Assembly (NCBI GenBank): GCA_020350205.1
Contig: CP070707.1
Location: forward strand, 2,083,652-2,119,274
Length of the DNA stretch: 35,623 bases
Direction of reading: 5' to 3'
Source of the DNA: a bacterium
GTDB taxonomy: Bacteria > Calditrichota > Calditrichia > RBG-13-44-9
The notes under the pieces are model-generated. The model did not search any database and was not told where the DNA came from. It saw only the letters and a program-made list of their open reading frames with translations. Positions 7,757-15,995 of the stretch are shown here, in pieces (positions within the stretch are counted from its first letter, which is position 1; each line of letters starts with the position of its first letter). The position numbers were made by a program, and so were the translations under genes.

Positions 7757-8512
7757 ATGAAAAATCAAACCTACCAGAATTTACAGAATATTGTTAAATC
7801 GCGCGGTGCCGGATTCGTTCTATTGCTGGATCCGGATCGCTTACAGCTTGAAAATATTGATGATATTGTCTTTCCGGCGGTGGAAAACGGGGTGGATATT
7901 TTTTTAATCGGCGGGACCTTGTTACTCAACAGAAACTTTGAAGATTTTGTAAAAAAAGTCAAGGCGTCAGCCGGTCATGTCCCGGTGATCCTGTTCCCGG
8001 GGAGTATTTTTCAGGTTTCCCGTTTTGCAGATGCCATCTTATATCTTTCGGTGATCAGCGGCAGGAATCCTGCCTACTTGATAGACAATCAGGTGCTGGC
8101 CGCTCCGGTGGTGTGGCAACTCCAGATCGAGGCAATTTCATGTGGTTATATGCTGGTTGAATCCGGTCAAATGACCAGTGCCGAATTCATGAGCAACTCC
8201 CGCCCCATCCCGCGCAATAAACCCGACCTGGCCCTGGCACATGCGCTGGCCGCCCAGTATCTGGGTTTTAAAACGGTGTACCTGGAAGCAGGCAGCGGAG
8301 CACAGCTGTCTGTTCCCGAAGAGATGGTAACAGCGGTAAGCAAAACCATCTCCATTCCCGTAATGGTAGGCGGAGGCATCCGTACCCCGGAAATAGCCGC
8401 TAAAAAAGTGGATGCCGGCGCATCATTCGTGGTAATTGGGAATCATTTCGAGGATACCAAAAATTATTCGAAATTGCAGGAATTTTCAGAAGCAATTCAT
8501 CTCAAATCTTAA
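7757..8512 (+). CDS. Geranylgeranylglyceryl-phosphate synthase family protein (GGGPS/PcrB, group II-like)
   Basis: A 251-residue TIM-barrel prenyltransferase of the GGGPS/PcrB family, which joins a polyprenyl diphosphate to glycerol-1-phosphate, the first ether bond of archaeal-type lipids. Visible signatures are LLLDPDR (Asp25), GVDIFLIGGT, the YLEAGSGA block at 175-182, VGGGIRTPE at 204-212 and VVIGNHFED near the end, all phosphate or G1P-binding elements of the family. ATG 7757 is chosen; a TTG at 7697 would add 20 residues before the conserved start. The next gene begins inside its stop (TAATG), so it is coupled to gmhA. Family membership is clear; prenyl chain length and G1P use are inference. 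Confidence 0.92.
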   Translation: MKNQTYQNLQNIVKSRGAGFVLLLDPDRLQLENIDDIVFPAVENGVDIFLIGGTLLLNRNFEDFVKKVKASAGHVPVILFPGSIFQVSRFADAILYLSVISGRNPAYLIDNQVLAAPVVWQLQIEAISCGYMLVESGQMTSAEFMSNSRPIPRNKPDLALAHALAAQYLGFKTVYLEAGSGAQLSVPEEMVTAVSKTISIPVMVGGGIRTPEIAAKKVDAGASFVVIGNHFEDTKNYSKLQEFSEAIHLKS

Positions 8513-9129
8513 TGCCATACCGGAAATTGTTTCTTATGAGAGACGAGTGGAAAAATTTGATTGAATCCGTTATTCAAGAAAGCATTACGGTAAAAAATCG
8601 TTTAATGCCGGATCTCGCTCCAGTCCTGGATCAGGCTATTCAACAGCTGGTATCGACCATCCGCAAAGGCGGAAAGATTTTGCTGTGCGGAAACGGGGGA
8701 AGTGCCGCAGATGCCCAGCACCTTGCTGCGGAACTGGTGATCCGTCTCAAGAGCAGTAATGATCGACCAGCTATTGCAGCCCTGGCGCTTACTGTGGATA
8801 CTTCTATTCTGACGGCAGGAGGAAACGATTACGGTTTTGATTATGTCTTCTCCCGCCAGATAGAAGCACTGGGAAAACATGGAGATACTTTAATCGCACT
8901 CAGTACCAGCGGAAACTCTCCCAATGTAATTGAGGCGGTCAATATGGCACACGAAAAGGGATTATATGTGATCGGCCTGCTGGGTGGAGATGGGGGTAAA
9001 TTAAAAAAACTGGTGGATTTGCCTATCATCATCCCTTCTAACAACACAGCCCGCATTCAGGAATGCCATATTCTGATCGGTCATATTCTCTGCGAGATTC
9101 TGGAAAATGAATTATTCACTAAAGTATGA
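8512..9129 (+). CDS. gmhA: Sedoheptulose-7-phosphate isomerase (SIS domain, GmhA)
   Basis: A 205-residue SIS-domain isomerase that makes D-glycero-D-manno-heptose-7-phosphate from sedoheptulose-7-phosphate. Motifs are LLCGNGGSAADAQHLAAEL, ALSTSGNSPNVIEA (sugar-phosphate binding), GGDGGKL and the C-terminal QECHILIGHILCE with the catalytic histidine region. Length fits GmhA. The ATG at 8512 overlaps the previous stop; a second ATG at 8536 would remove eight residues. It is the last gene of the gmhB-GGGPS-gmhA run. DiaA is a paralogue to consider, but the heptose context favours GmhA. Confidence 0.92.
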   Translation: MPYRKLFLMRDEWKNLIESVIQESITVKNRLMPDLAPVLDQAIQQLVSTIRKGGKILLCGNGGSAADAQHLAAELVIRLKSSNDRPAIAALALTVDTSILTAGGNDYGFDYVFSRQIEALGKHGDTLIALSTSGNSPNVIEAVNMAHEKGLYVIGLLGGDGGKLKKLVDLPIIIPSNNTARIQECHILIGHILCEILENELFTKV

Positions 9130-9219
9130 TCAGGGAAAAATCCTCCCCATAAATCAAGCCAGATCGCGCCAAGTAAATAATGCCAGAAAATCACCATAAA
9201 TCCGGGAATTTAATCAGTA

Positions 9220-10584
9220 TTGACTGAATCATTCTTTTCAAAATATTTTGGCTTCATGAAAGGGACCTCACGTTCCGATAAAGCCAAGAAACATATCATA
9301 TACCTCATTATCACCTACAGTTTTAATTTCATATTAATTCTCCTTCTAGTCCCGGTAAGCTTGCGGTGTCTGAGCAGCAGTGAATACGGTATCTGGTTAA
9401 CGCTTACCTCCATCACTGCCTGGTTTGTATCTTTGGACTTTGGTATCGGAAATGGCCTGAGGAATAAATTATCGGAGGCACTGGCTGCGGACGATCTGGA
9501 GACCGGTAGAATTTACATCAGCACCGCATACGCCTATCTGACGCTCTTTTTTGGATTCATATACATTCTATTTCTATTCGTTTATCCCCATTTGAACTGG
9601 CTGAAGATTTTTAACACTTCCACTGAATTAGGAAACACCTTACCCACTCTGGTTCTCATCGTTTTCAGCCTGTTTTTTCTTAATTTTATTTTGAAGTTGG
9701 TCACCGCCATTCCCTTGGCAGATCAGAAACCGGCACTTAACGGGCTATTCAATTTTCTCAACAATCTGTTTACCGTAAGCGCCATTTATCTGCTTTCTTT
9801 CACCGAGCATGCAAATCTGCTGAACCTGGGTATCATTTCCAGTCTCATGCCTGCCCTGGTTTATTCGATTGCCAGTATCATTTTCTTTAACGGCAGTTAT
9901 AAGAGGATCAGACCTTCGCTAAGGTTTGTCAAATCTACCTATTCAAGAAAACTTCTGACGTTAGGATTTCGCTTTTTCATCATTCAAATTGCATCGATCA
10001 TCATATTTACAACAGATAATTTAATTATTACCCAAATTTTTACCCCGGCCGATGTCACGATTTATAATATTGCCTTTAAATATTTTAATACGATTGTACT
10101 TGTCTTTGGCGTGATTCTCACCCCTTTCTGGTCAGCCTTTACGGAGGCACATGCCGAAAATGATTTCGCCTGGATTAAGAATGTTATCCGACAACTGTTG
10201 CGGATTTGGGGGGTATTTGTGGGAATAGCACTGATCATACTGGTGGTCTCACAGCCGATCTACCGGATCTGGGTCGGTTCCGAAATTCAAATTCCCCGGA
10301 TGTTATCCATCCTGATGATGGTGTTTGCGGTCATCAGCATGTGGAATAATATTTTTGCAAATTTTTTAAACGGGGTGGGAAAAATTCAACTCCAATTATA
10401 CACCGCTGTAACCATAGGTATAGTGAATATCCCCTTGTCAATTTTTTTTGCCAGACATTTACAGTTAGGGGTGTCGGGTGTTATTCTGGCCACTATTGTC
10501 TGCCTACTGCCATCTGCCCTATGGTCACCCATTCAATATCGGAAAATCGTCAATCAGAAGGCCCGCGGTATTTGGAACAAATAA
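9220..10584 (+). CDS. Polysaccharide flippase (MOP/Wzx-like, about 12 TM)
   Basis: A 454-residue integral membrane protein of the oligosaccharide flippase type in the MOP exporter superfamily. About 12 hydrophobic helices are spread evenly. The N-terminal region has the usual pattern LRCLSSSEYGIWLTLTSI, then WFVSLDFGIGNGLRNKL, which is common in Wzx-like proteins of surface-glycan loci. It would move lipid-linked sugar units across the inner membrane. The frame begins at TTG 9220; ATG 9256 is an alternative that loses 12 residues, and neither has a strong ribosome site. Location next to glycosyltransferases supports the role; substrate unknown. Confidence 0.85.
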   Translation: MTESFFSKYFGFMKGTSRSDKAKKHIIYLIITYSFNFILILLLVPVSLRCLSSSEYGIWLTLTSITAWFVSLDFGIGNGLRNKLSEALAADDLETGRIYISTAYAYLTLFFGFIYILFLFVYPHLNWLKIFNTSTELGNTLPTLVLIVFSLFFLNFILKLVTAIPLADQKPALNGLFNFLNNLFTVSAIYLLSFTEHANLLNLGIISSLMPALVYSIASIIFFNGSYKRIRPSLRFVKSTYSRKLLTLGFRFFIIQIASIIIFTTDNLIITQIFTPADVTIYNIAFKYFNTIVLVFGVILTPFWSAFTEAHAENDFAWIKNVIRQLLRIWGVFVGIALIILVVSQPIYRIWVGSEIQIPRMLSILMMVFAVISMWNNIFANFLNGVGKIQLQLYTAVTIGIVNIPLSIFFARHLQLGVSGVILATIVCLLPSALWSPIQYRKIVNQKARGIWNK

Positions 10585-10605
10585 ACAACCTGAAAAAAAC
10601 AGGAA

Positions 10606-11595
10606 TCAATCTTCCAGTCTTACAGCCTGCTGGGCAGCCAGGCGGTCGGAATCAGATTTAATTTGATTAACAAAAAAATTGATTTCGGAGGAATAAAACG
10701 CCTGTAATTGTTCTTCCGGCATGAGCAAAATATCATAATAATAATAAACACGGGTTAGCTGATAAAATAGCGCATTTTTAAACTTGAAGACATCATCAAG
10801 TTCTAGTCGACCGTAAAGATAACCAAAGTTATCATAGAGGAGTGCACTCCGATATCCATTTTCATGGAAAAACTTTAAAATATTCTGCATTTCTTTTACA
10901 TAATCCGGGTTTTCATTGGGTTCACACTCAAACAGGACAGCAGGTTTATTCCGGAGAATTGTTTTTTTTGCCCCTTTGAGAACTTCAAAATCATAGCCAT
11001 CCGTATCCACCTTTAAAAAATTTACCGATTTGAAGTCACTGTTATTGGTTAGAATGGTATCCAGTGACTGGGCCCGAATGTGATTTTGAATATTCTCCAC
11101 AATCCTTGCGGTACCCTGGTTTCTGTGTAAGCTGCCGTTTATTTGTCCATCCTTTGATGAACAGATGGTCTGGATGAGGGTGACACCGCGAAGATGTCCG
11201 ACATTTTTTTTAAGGTAATCCAGGTAGATATCATCTGCATCAATACCCAGAACCCGATCGTTCTCTTGAGGATTGCTGAATAGAATAGTATCACCGATAT
11301 TGGCCCCAACATCAATATAAATTAATCTGCCCTCCCGGCTGCGAATAAATTCTGAAACCCTTTCAATCACGCCATCATAATGTGGATGCTGAGAAACATT
11401 AAAGGCCAGCGGATGTGAAATAGGAAGATAGATAGATCTACCCCGAATTTTCATTTTACATGACGGATCACCCAATTTAACCAAAATGGATCTTGCCATC
11501 GAAAAAAATGCCTGATTAACCTTCCCCATAAAGAAAGGATTGTGATAGGATCTATTTAACTGCGTATTAACAAAAGTCGCTATTTTCTGTATCAT
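10606..11595 (-). CDS. FkbM family methyltransferase
   Basis: A 329-residue protein with a central FkbM methyltransferase domain. The SAM-binding motif is IDVGANIGDTILF, followed by the acidic VLGIDADD, and later the family's LKVDTDGYDFEVLKGAKK and VLFECEPNE. FkbM-type enzymes O-methylate sugars or other hydroxyls and are frequent in glycan loci. The C-terminal 70 residues (tyrosine-rich YYYYDILLMPEEQL) look like a family-specific extension. It is the only gene on this strand inside the glycan locus and has its own putative promoter (11618-11646). Confidence 0.88.
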   Translation of the reverse strand: MIQKIATFVNTQLNRSYHNPFFMGKVNQAFFSMARSILVKLGDPSCKMKIRGRSIYLPISHPLAFNVSQHPHYDGVIERVSEFIRSREGRLIYIDVGANIGDTILFSNPQENDRVLGIDADDIYLDYLKKNVGHLRGVTLIQTICSSKDGQINGSLHRNQGTARIVENIQNHIRAQSLDTILTNNSDFKSVNFLKVDTDGYDFEVLKGAKKTILRNKPAVLFECEPNENPDYVKEMQNILKFFHENGYRSALLYDNFGYLYGRLELDDVFKFKNALFYQLTRVYYYYDILLMPEEQLQAFYSSEINFFVNQIKSDSDRLAAQQAVRLED

Positions 11596-11617
11596 TTTAC
11601 ATTAAAACGTTTCAGGA

Positions 11618-11646
11618 TTAATATAATTCTTGCTATTATCGCTCAA
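11618..11646 (-). promoter_or_regulatory. Possible promoter of the FkbM gene
   Basis: On the minus strand TTGAGC (11641-11646), a 17-base spacer and TATTAA (11618-11623) lie about 20 bases upstream of the ATG at 11595. The position is plausible; the -35 box is only partly consensus. Confidence 0.4.
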
Positions 11647-11703
11647 TATAATCTAATAATCCCCAGATGAGAATCATAAAAAAAAGACCGATAATCAAAT
11701 CCC

Positions 11704-11732
11704 TTGCTTACTCAGGATATTTACAATAAAAT
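11704..11732 (+). promoter_or_regulatory. Possible promoter of the GT9/GT2 genes
   Basis: TTGCTT (11704-11709), a 17-base spacer and TAAAAT (11727-11732). Transcription from here would give a leader of about 135 bases before the GT9 ATG, containing the hairpin at 11780-11820. The AT-rich setting lowers confidence. Confidence 0.35.
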
Positions 11733-11779
11733 TATTACCTGTTTTTCGAATAAAATACAAAAATAAAACAAATATAACA

Positions 11780-11820
11780 GGAATCATGATCCGTAAATGT
11801 GGATCCGAATGTGATTCTCC
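11780..11820 (+). repeat. Nested inverted repeat in the GT9 leader
   Basis: GGAATCA (11780-11786) pairs with TGATTCTCC (11812-11820) allowing one bulged base, and inside it GATCC (11788-11792) pairs with GGATC (11801-11805). No T-run follows, so it is not a terminator. It could be an RNA hairpin in the 5' leader or a protein-binding site. Confidence 0.45.
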
Positions 11821-11873
11821 TAAGAATTAATTGGGTCACTATCCCCGGAAATTTATTCAGTTAATTCTCTACT

Positions 11874-13061
11874 ATGTTTTCACTTTTTATTATAAAAATT
11901 AAAAACTTAATTGTATTTCTGATTTCCATTCTAATCATTATTTTGTTGAAATTTCAGAAAACAACAACTCATCTTCACACTCTCTTATTAATCCGTTTGG
12001 ATGAAATAGGAGATTTCGTCCTGTTCTGCAATTTTATCAGCGCTGTGAAAGCGAGCCAGAAATACCAAGCTTACAGAATTTCCCTGTGTGGCAATGAATT
12101 GTGGCGGGATCTGGCTGAGCATTTTTTTAGACACGAAATTCATTCTTTCATCTGGATTCAAAAAACTAAATTCTATTCTAATCTATTTTACAAGTACCGC
12201 ATTTTGAAGCAAATTTACCAGGCTGGCTTTGAGGTGGTTATCAATTCCCGATACTCCCGGGGAATTTTGTATGATGATCTGATCGTCAGGGCCAGCAGGG
12301 CACCGATAACTATCGGCAGTGAGGGAAGTTTGGAGAAACATGCTCAATGGAAGCGCCATCTCTTCACCGACAGGTATTATACCCGACTCATTCCTCAAAG
12401 CGGGGAGGTTAATTTTGAATTCCTTCGCAACAAGTATTTTTTTGAAAAAATCTTGGAAGAACCAATTTCTTTAAGAAAACCAGCCTTAAAACAGATTAAA
12501 GAAATTCCTTTTCAATTGCCGGAAAGATATATCATCCTTTTCCCTGGTGCCGGGGAAATAAAAAGGGAGTGGGCCGTAGAAAAATTTGCACAGCTCGGTA
12601 AATTTATTCTGCAAAAGTATAACATTCCTATCGTCCTTTGCGGTTCGCCAAAGGATTTGGAAAAGTCACAGCAGATTGATAAAATTCTCAATAATAACAA
12701 CACCTATAACCTGGCTGGGAAAACCTCATTACCCGAATTAATCAGCATCATTGCTAACTCCGAACTGCTCATTTCCAATGACACCAGTGCACCTCATATA
12801 ACGGCTGCTGTAAATCGGCCTTTCATTTGTATATCCAATGGAAAAACTCTGGGGCGATTTTCGCCCTATCCAAAAGAAGTCTTTGCCGGTAGCTCATATA
12901 TTTACCCCCCGCAGATTATGAACAATTTGCATGAGATGGACAAATTAAAAGAACAATACCAATTTGATTCTGACCTGGCTATTAATGAAATTACGGTAGA
13001 TCAGGTTAAAATTTTAGTCGCTGAAATACTTGAAAAGAAACTGAAGGGTTATACTTTCTGA
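11874..13061 (+). CDS. GT9 family glycosyltransferase (heptosyltransferase-like)
   Basis: A 395-residue GT9 (ADP-heptose:LPS heptosyltransferase-type) enzyme. An N-terminal hydrophobic helix (about residues 10-27) probably ties it to the inner membrane. The first Rossmann domain starts with LLLIRLDEIGDFVLFCNFISAVK. The second carries LFPGAGEIKREWAVEKFAQL and the donor-binding NLAGKTSLPELISIIANSEL, then SNDTSAPHITAAV, which is the GT9 'D(S/T)xxxH' signature. ADP-heptose made by the gmhA/gmhB pathway is a natural donor candidate, but GT9 members use other sugars too. It is the first gene of a plus-strand run of three glycosyltransferases. Confidence 0.88.
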   Translation: MFSLFIIKIKNLIVFLISILIIILLKFQKTTTHLHTLLLIRLDEIGDFVLFCNFISAVKASQKYQAYRISLCGNELWRDLAEHFFRHEIHSFIWIQKTKFYSNLFYKYRILKQIYQAGFEVVINSRYSRGILYDDLIVRASRAPITIGSEGSLEKHAQWKRHLFTDRYYTRLIPQSGEVNFEFLRNKYFFEKILEEPISLRKPALKQIKEIPFQLPERYIILFPGAGEIKREWAVEKFAQLGKFILQKYNIPIVLCGSPKDLEKSQQIDKILNNNNTYNLAGKTSLPELISIIANSELLISNDTSAPHITAAVNRPFICISNGKTLGRFSPYPKEVFAGSSYIYPPQIMNNLHEMDKLKEQYQFDSDLAINEITVDQVKILVAEILEKKLKGYTF

Positions 13062-13118
13062 AATAAACAAATATATCAAGAAAGCAGAAATAATTTATTT
13101 TGTTTACTACCTTAGATC

Positions 13119-13952
13119 ATGAATATGAGCAAATCCAAAATATCTGTCATAACCGTCGTATTCAACGGTGAAAAATATCTGGAACAAACTATCAAGAGCG
13201 TGCTAGACCAGACTTATAAAAATGTTGAGTACCTGATTATCGACGGGGGCTCTACAGATGGTACCCTGGCGATTATCAAAAGATATGAATCACAGATCGA
13301 TTATTGGGTGAGTGAGCTGGACAACGGAATATTCGATGCCATGAACAAAGGGATAGCCAGAGCTTCCGGTGAACTCATCAATCTTCTGAATGCGGATGAT
13401 TTTCTGGAACCTGATACTCTTGAATCGGTGGCCGAAAGATACCATTCCATCAATCAGCCCTGCGTCATATATGGCCATGCCTCGGCACTGGACGATAAGA
13501 ACCAGGTGGCGGCAGAGATGTATTCCCATCCCAAATACTGGCGGGGAATGACGATTAACCATCAGAGCATGTTCGTCCATAAGGAGGTTTACCAAAGCGT
13601 TGGCCTGTATGATACTCAATATCGTTATGCTGGCGATTATGATTTTCTGGTCAGAACATTCCGCCAGAATATACCCTATTTTATCATTGATAAAGTGATG
13701 GTACATTACCGCCTTTCCGGCCAGAGTACCAATAACCCGGAATGTGTGAGAGAGTCCAATATCATAAATAAGCAGTATTTTGGACATTCTATGGCAAGAC
13801 AAAAGTTCCTGCTGTATAACTACGTCTGGCAGCCTTTAAAATTTTCAGTTCGGTCATTTTTATACCGAACCGTGGGTGCGAAACGATCCCGTAAAATCAT
13901 GGCCCTTTATAAACGATGGGTTCAAAAACCCAAAGCAATAATTAAAAGCTGA
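13119..13952 (+). CDS. GT2 family glycosyltransferase
   Basis: A 277-residue GT-A fold glycosyltransferase of family 2. It opens with ISVITVVFNGEKYLEQTIKS, then the nucleotide-binding IIDGGSTDGT, the DNGIFDAMNKGIARASGE segment, and the metal-binding LNADDF. The motif MTINHQSMFVHKEVY and GDYDFLVR belong to the acceptor side of WcaE/WcaA-like enzymes. Cytoplasmic, with a basic C-terminus that may contact the membrane. The donor sugar is unknown. Confidence 0.88.
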   Translation: MNMSKSKISVITVVFNGEKYLEQTIKSVLDQTYKNVEYLIIDGGSTDGTLAIIKRYESQIDYWVSELDNGIFDAMNKGIARASGELINLLNADDFLEPDTLESVAERYHSINQPCVIYGHASALDDKNQVAAEMYSHPKYWRGMTINHQSMFVHKEVYQSVGLYDTQYRYAGDYDFLVRTFRQNIPYFIIDKVMVHYRLSGQSTNNPECVRESNIINKQYFGHSMARQKFLLYNYVWQPLKFSVRSFLYRTVGAKRSRKIMALYKRWVQKPKAIIKS

Positions 13953-13981
13953 TCCAATCTAATTCGTTCGTTGAGGATCCC

Positions 13982-14848
13982 TTGCAACAAAAGAAACGAT
14001 CTGTAGAACTTGTAATACCCAGTTACAACCGTCTGTCTATTCTGGAATCTACATTAAATAAAATCCGGATGATCTATCCTGAGCTGCCTATTTGTATCGG
14101 ATTACAGGGTGACCGGCCCGATGGCAAATTTTTACTCTGGCTGGAACAGGATGCTCACTTGAGAATTCTTTCGGAAGAAAAGCCTAGCACCACGGTAACC
14201 CTCAATCATTGTATTGCAACCTCTAAGGCTGATATAATACTGTTGCTGGACGATGATGCCATTCCCAGCGTGGGTTGGCTTGATGCCCATCTAGAGGCCT
14301 TCGAAAAAAATTCAGCGTTGGCGTATACCTGTGGAAGGGAGGTACGAGTCTCATACAAAAATCCCGGGATATCGAAAGTCTTACGCGCTATAGTCCAAAA
14401 AATGTTAGGGGTGTTTTTCTCTCCCACTAAAAAGTTACAGGGATATGTGGTAGGATGGTTAACCCGCAGTGGATTGCTGCTCGGCAACTTTGACCTTCCA
14501 GGAGAATGTGTCATTAATTCACCCCGGGGATGTAACATGGGAATACGAAAAGCCCCTTTTTTAGAACTGGGAGGATTCAATGAAAATTTCCGGGGAAACG
14601 CCTGGGGTTTTGAAGCGGATTTTGGTTTAAGATTGCAAAGACAGGATCAATTAGGAAAATACATTGGCAGTGCAATAGTACATCACCTGGAGGTTTCCAG
14701 TGGCGGTAGTCGCCAGAAATCCTCTCAAAAATGGTTTGATGATTTTATGTTTAATCAGAGGCTGTTAATCGAACGTCTGGGAAAAACTGCCTGGATCGGT
14801 TCACTTCCCAGGTTAATCAAATTTTATATCAAGATGATTCATAAATGA
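13982..14848 (+). CDS. GT2-like glycosyltransferase
   Basis: A 288-residue GT-A glycosyltransferase more distant from the canonical GT2 pattern. VELVIPSYNRLSILESTLNK opens the domain, LLLDDDAIPSVGWLDAHLEAF carries the DxD-type metal site, and INSPRGCNMGIRKAPFLELGGFNE is the usual GT2 acceptor loop. The TTG start is supported by GAGGA about 6 bases upstream. It follows the previous GT2 by 29 bases. Donor and acceptor unknown. Confidence 0.82.
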   Translation: MQQKKRSVELVIPSYNRLSILESTLNKIRMIYPELPICIGLQGDRPDGKFLLWLEQDAHLRILSEEKPSTTVTLNHCIATSKADIILLLDDDAIPSVGWLDAHLEAFEKNSALAYTCGREVRVSYKNPGISKVLRAIVQKMLGVFFSPTKKLQGYVVGWLTRSGLLLGNFDLPGECVINSPRGCNMGIRKAPFLELGGFNENFRGNAWGFEADFGLRLQRQDQLGKYIGSAIVHHLEVSSGGSRQKSSQKWFDDFMFNQRLLIERLGKTAWIGSLPRLIKFYIKMIHK

Positions 14849-14986
14849 CATAACAAGACTATTGGAATAAATATTATTTGAGCTTAAACATCCTATCGAA
14901 TACATCTTCACTATTTTCCGGTTGTTACAAGAATATTTATTATTTACATCAAAATTATTAGACGATATAAATAGTAGGAGGATTCT

Positions 14987-15901
14987 TTGAATATTTTTCA
15001 AAAATTAAATCAAATTAAAAAGGGATTGAGCAGTTTATCGAATTTGGCAATTTATCAGGAGGAACAGAAACTCTTACTGGGAAAATTACTTATTGAAAAC
15101 AAGTTAAGAAGACACCCACCCTCCAATTTAACGGAATGTGAATTCAAGATATTCTCACAATGGGGGGAAGATGGGATTATCCAATGGCTGGTAAATAATT
15201 TAGAAATCGAACATAAATCGTTTATCGAATTTGGAGTAGAGGATTACCGGGAATCAAACACCCGCTTTTTGATGATGAATGATAATTGGTCTGGGTTAAT
15301 TATGGACTCCTCGGAATCGCAAATTTCAAAAATCAAACAATCTGAATATTACTGGAAATATGATCTTCAGGCAAAAACCGCTTTCGTGGATTGTGAGAAT
15401 ATTAATGACCTCATTCTTACTAGCTCTTTTGAAAATGAAATCGGTCTGTTAAGTATAGATATTGATGGAAATGACTACTGGATATGGAAAAAATTTGATG
15501 TTATTTCTCCAGTCATCGTTGTGATCGAATACAACGGTCTATTCGGAATAGACCGAGCGATAACAGTTCCCTATGATAAAAATTTTAATCGGACCAATAA
15601 GCACTACAGTAATTTATTCTTTGGGTCGTCTCTTAAAGCATTACAATTGTTAGCACAAGAAAAGGGATACGCATTTATTGGTTGTACTTCAGCAGGAAAT
15701 GATGCATTCTTTGTGAGGAAGGATAAATTAAATCAAATCGTTAAGGAAAAAACTTTAAAGGAAGGTTATGTACTACCAAAATCGCGACAAAACCTTGATA
15801 TTAAAGGAAATTTAACTTATAAAAAAGATATTGACCAAATCGAGTTAATGAGGGGAATGCCGATATTGAATGTTGTTACGAATAAAATAGAAAGTTTTTA
15901 A
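14987..15901 (+). CDS. FkbM-like SAM-dependent methyltransferase-type protein
   Basis: A 304-residue protein. Its core runs FSQWGEDGIIQWLVNNL, then SFIEFGVEDYRESNTRFLM and NWSGLIMDSS, a pattern seen in uncharacterised FkbM-like proteins from glycan loci; LLSIDIDGNDYWIWK matches the FkbM 'DIDGxD' region. The SAM-binding glycine motif (EFGVED) is degenerate compared with VGANIG, so catalytic activity is uncertain. The TTG start is fixed by a full AGGAGG at 14976-14981, 5 bases away. The gene is visibly more AT-rich than the housekeeping genes around the locus, which may mean recent transfer. Confidence 0.7.
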   Translation: MNIFQKLNQIKKGLSSLSNLAIYQEEQKLLLGKLLIENKLRRHPPSNLTECEFKIFSQWGEDGIIQWLVNNLEIEHKSFIEFGVEDYRESNTRFLMMNDNWSGLIMDSSESQISKIKQSEYYWKYDLQAKTAFVDCENINDLILTSSFENEIGLLSIDIDGNDYWIWKKFDVISPVIVVIEYNGLFGIDRAITVPYDKNFNRTNKHYSNLFFGSSLKALQLLAQEKGYAFIGCTSAGNDAFFVRKDKLNQIVKEKTLKEGYVLPKSRQNLDIKGNLTYKKDIDQIELMRGMPILNVVTNKIESF

Positions 15902-15995
15902 CCCTACTCCACCATATCCAAGCGACAATATTTAATTAATCTCACTCTCCTAGCCATTTTTTTGATATTGGGCTCTAACTTGAGTTTAAACAAAG

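Noticed and set aside
14943-14971. Promoter-like TTTACA-17-TATAAA before the AT-rich FkbM-like gene
   Set aside because: The predicted transcription start would fall inside the AGGAGG ribosome site at 14976-14981, so it would remove part of that site; likely a chance match in AT-rich DNA.
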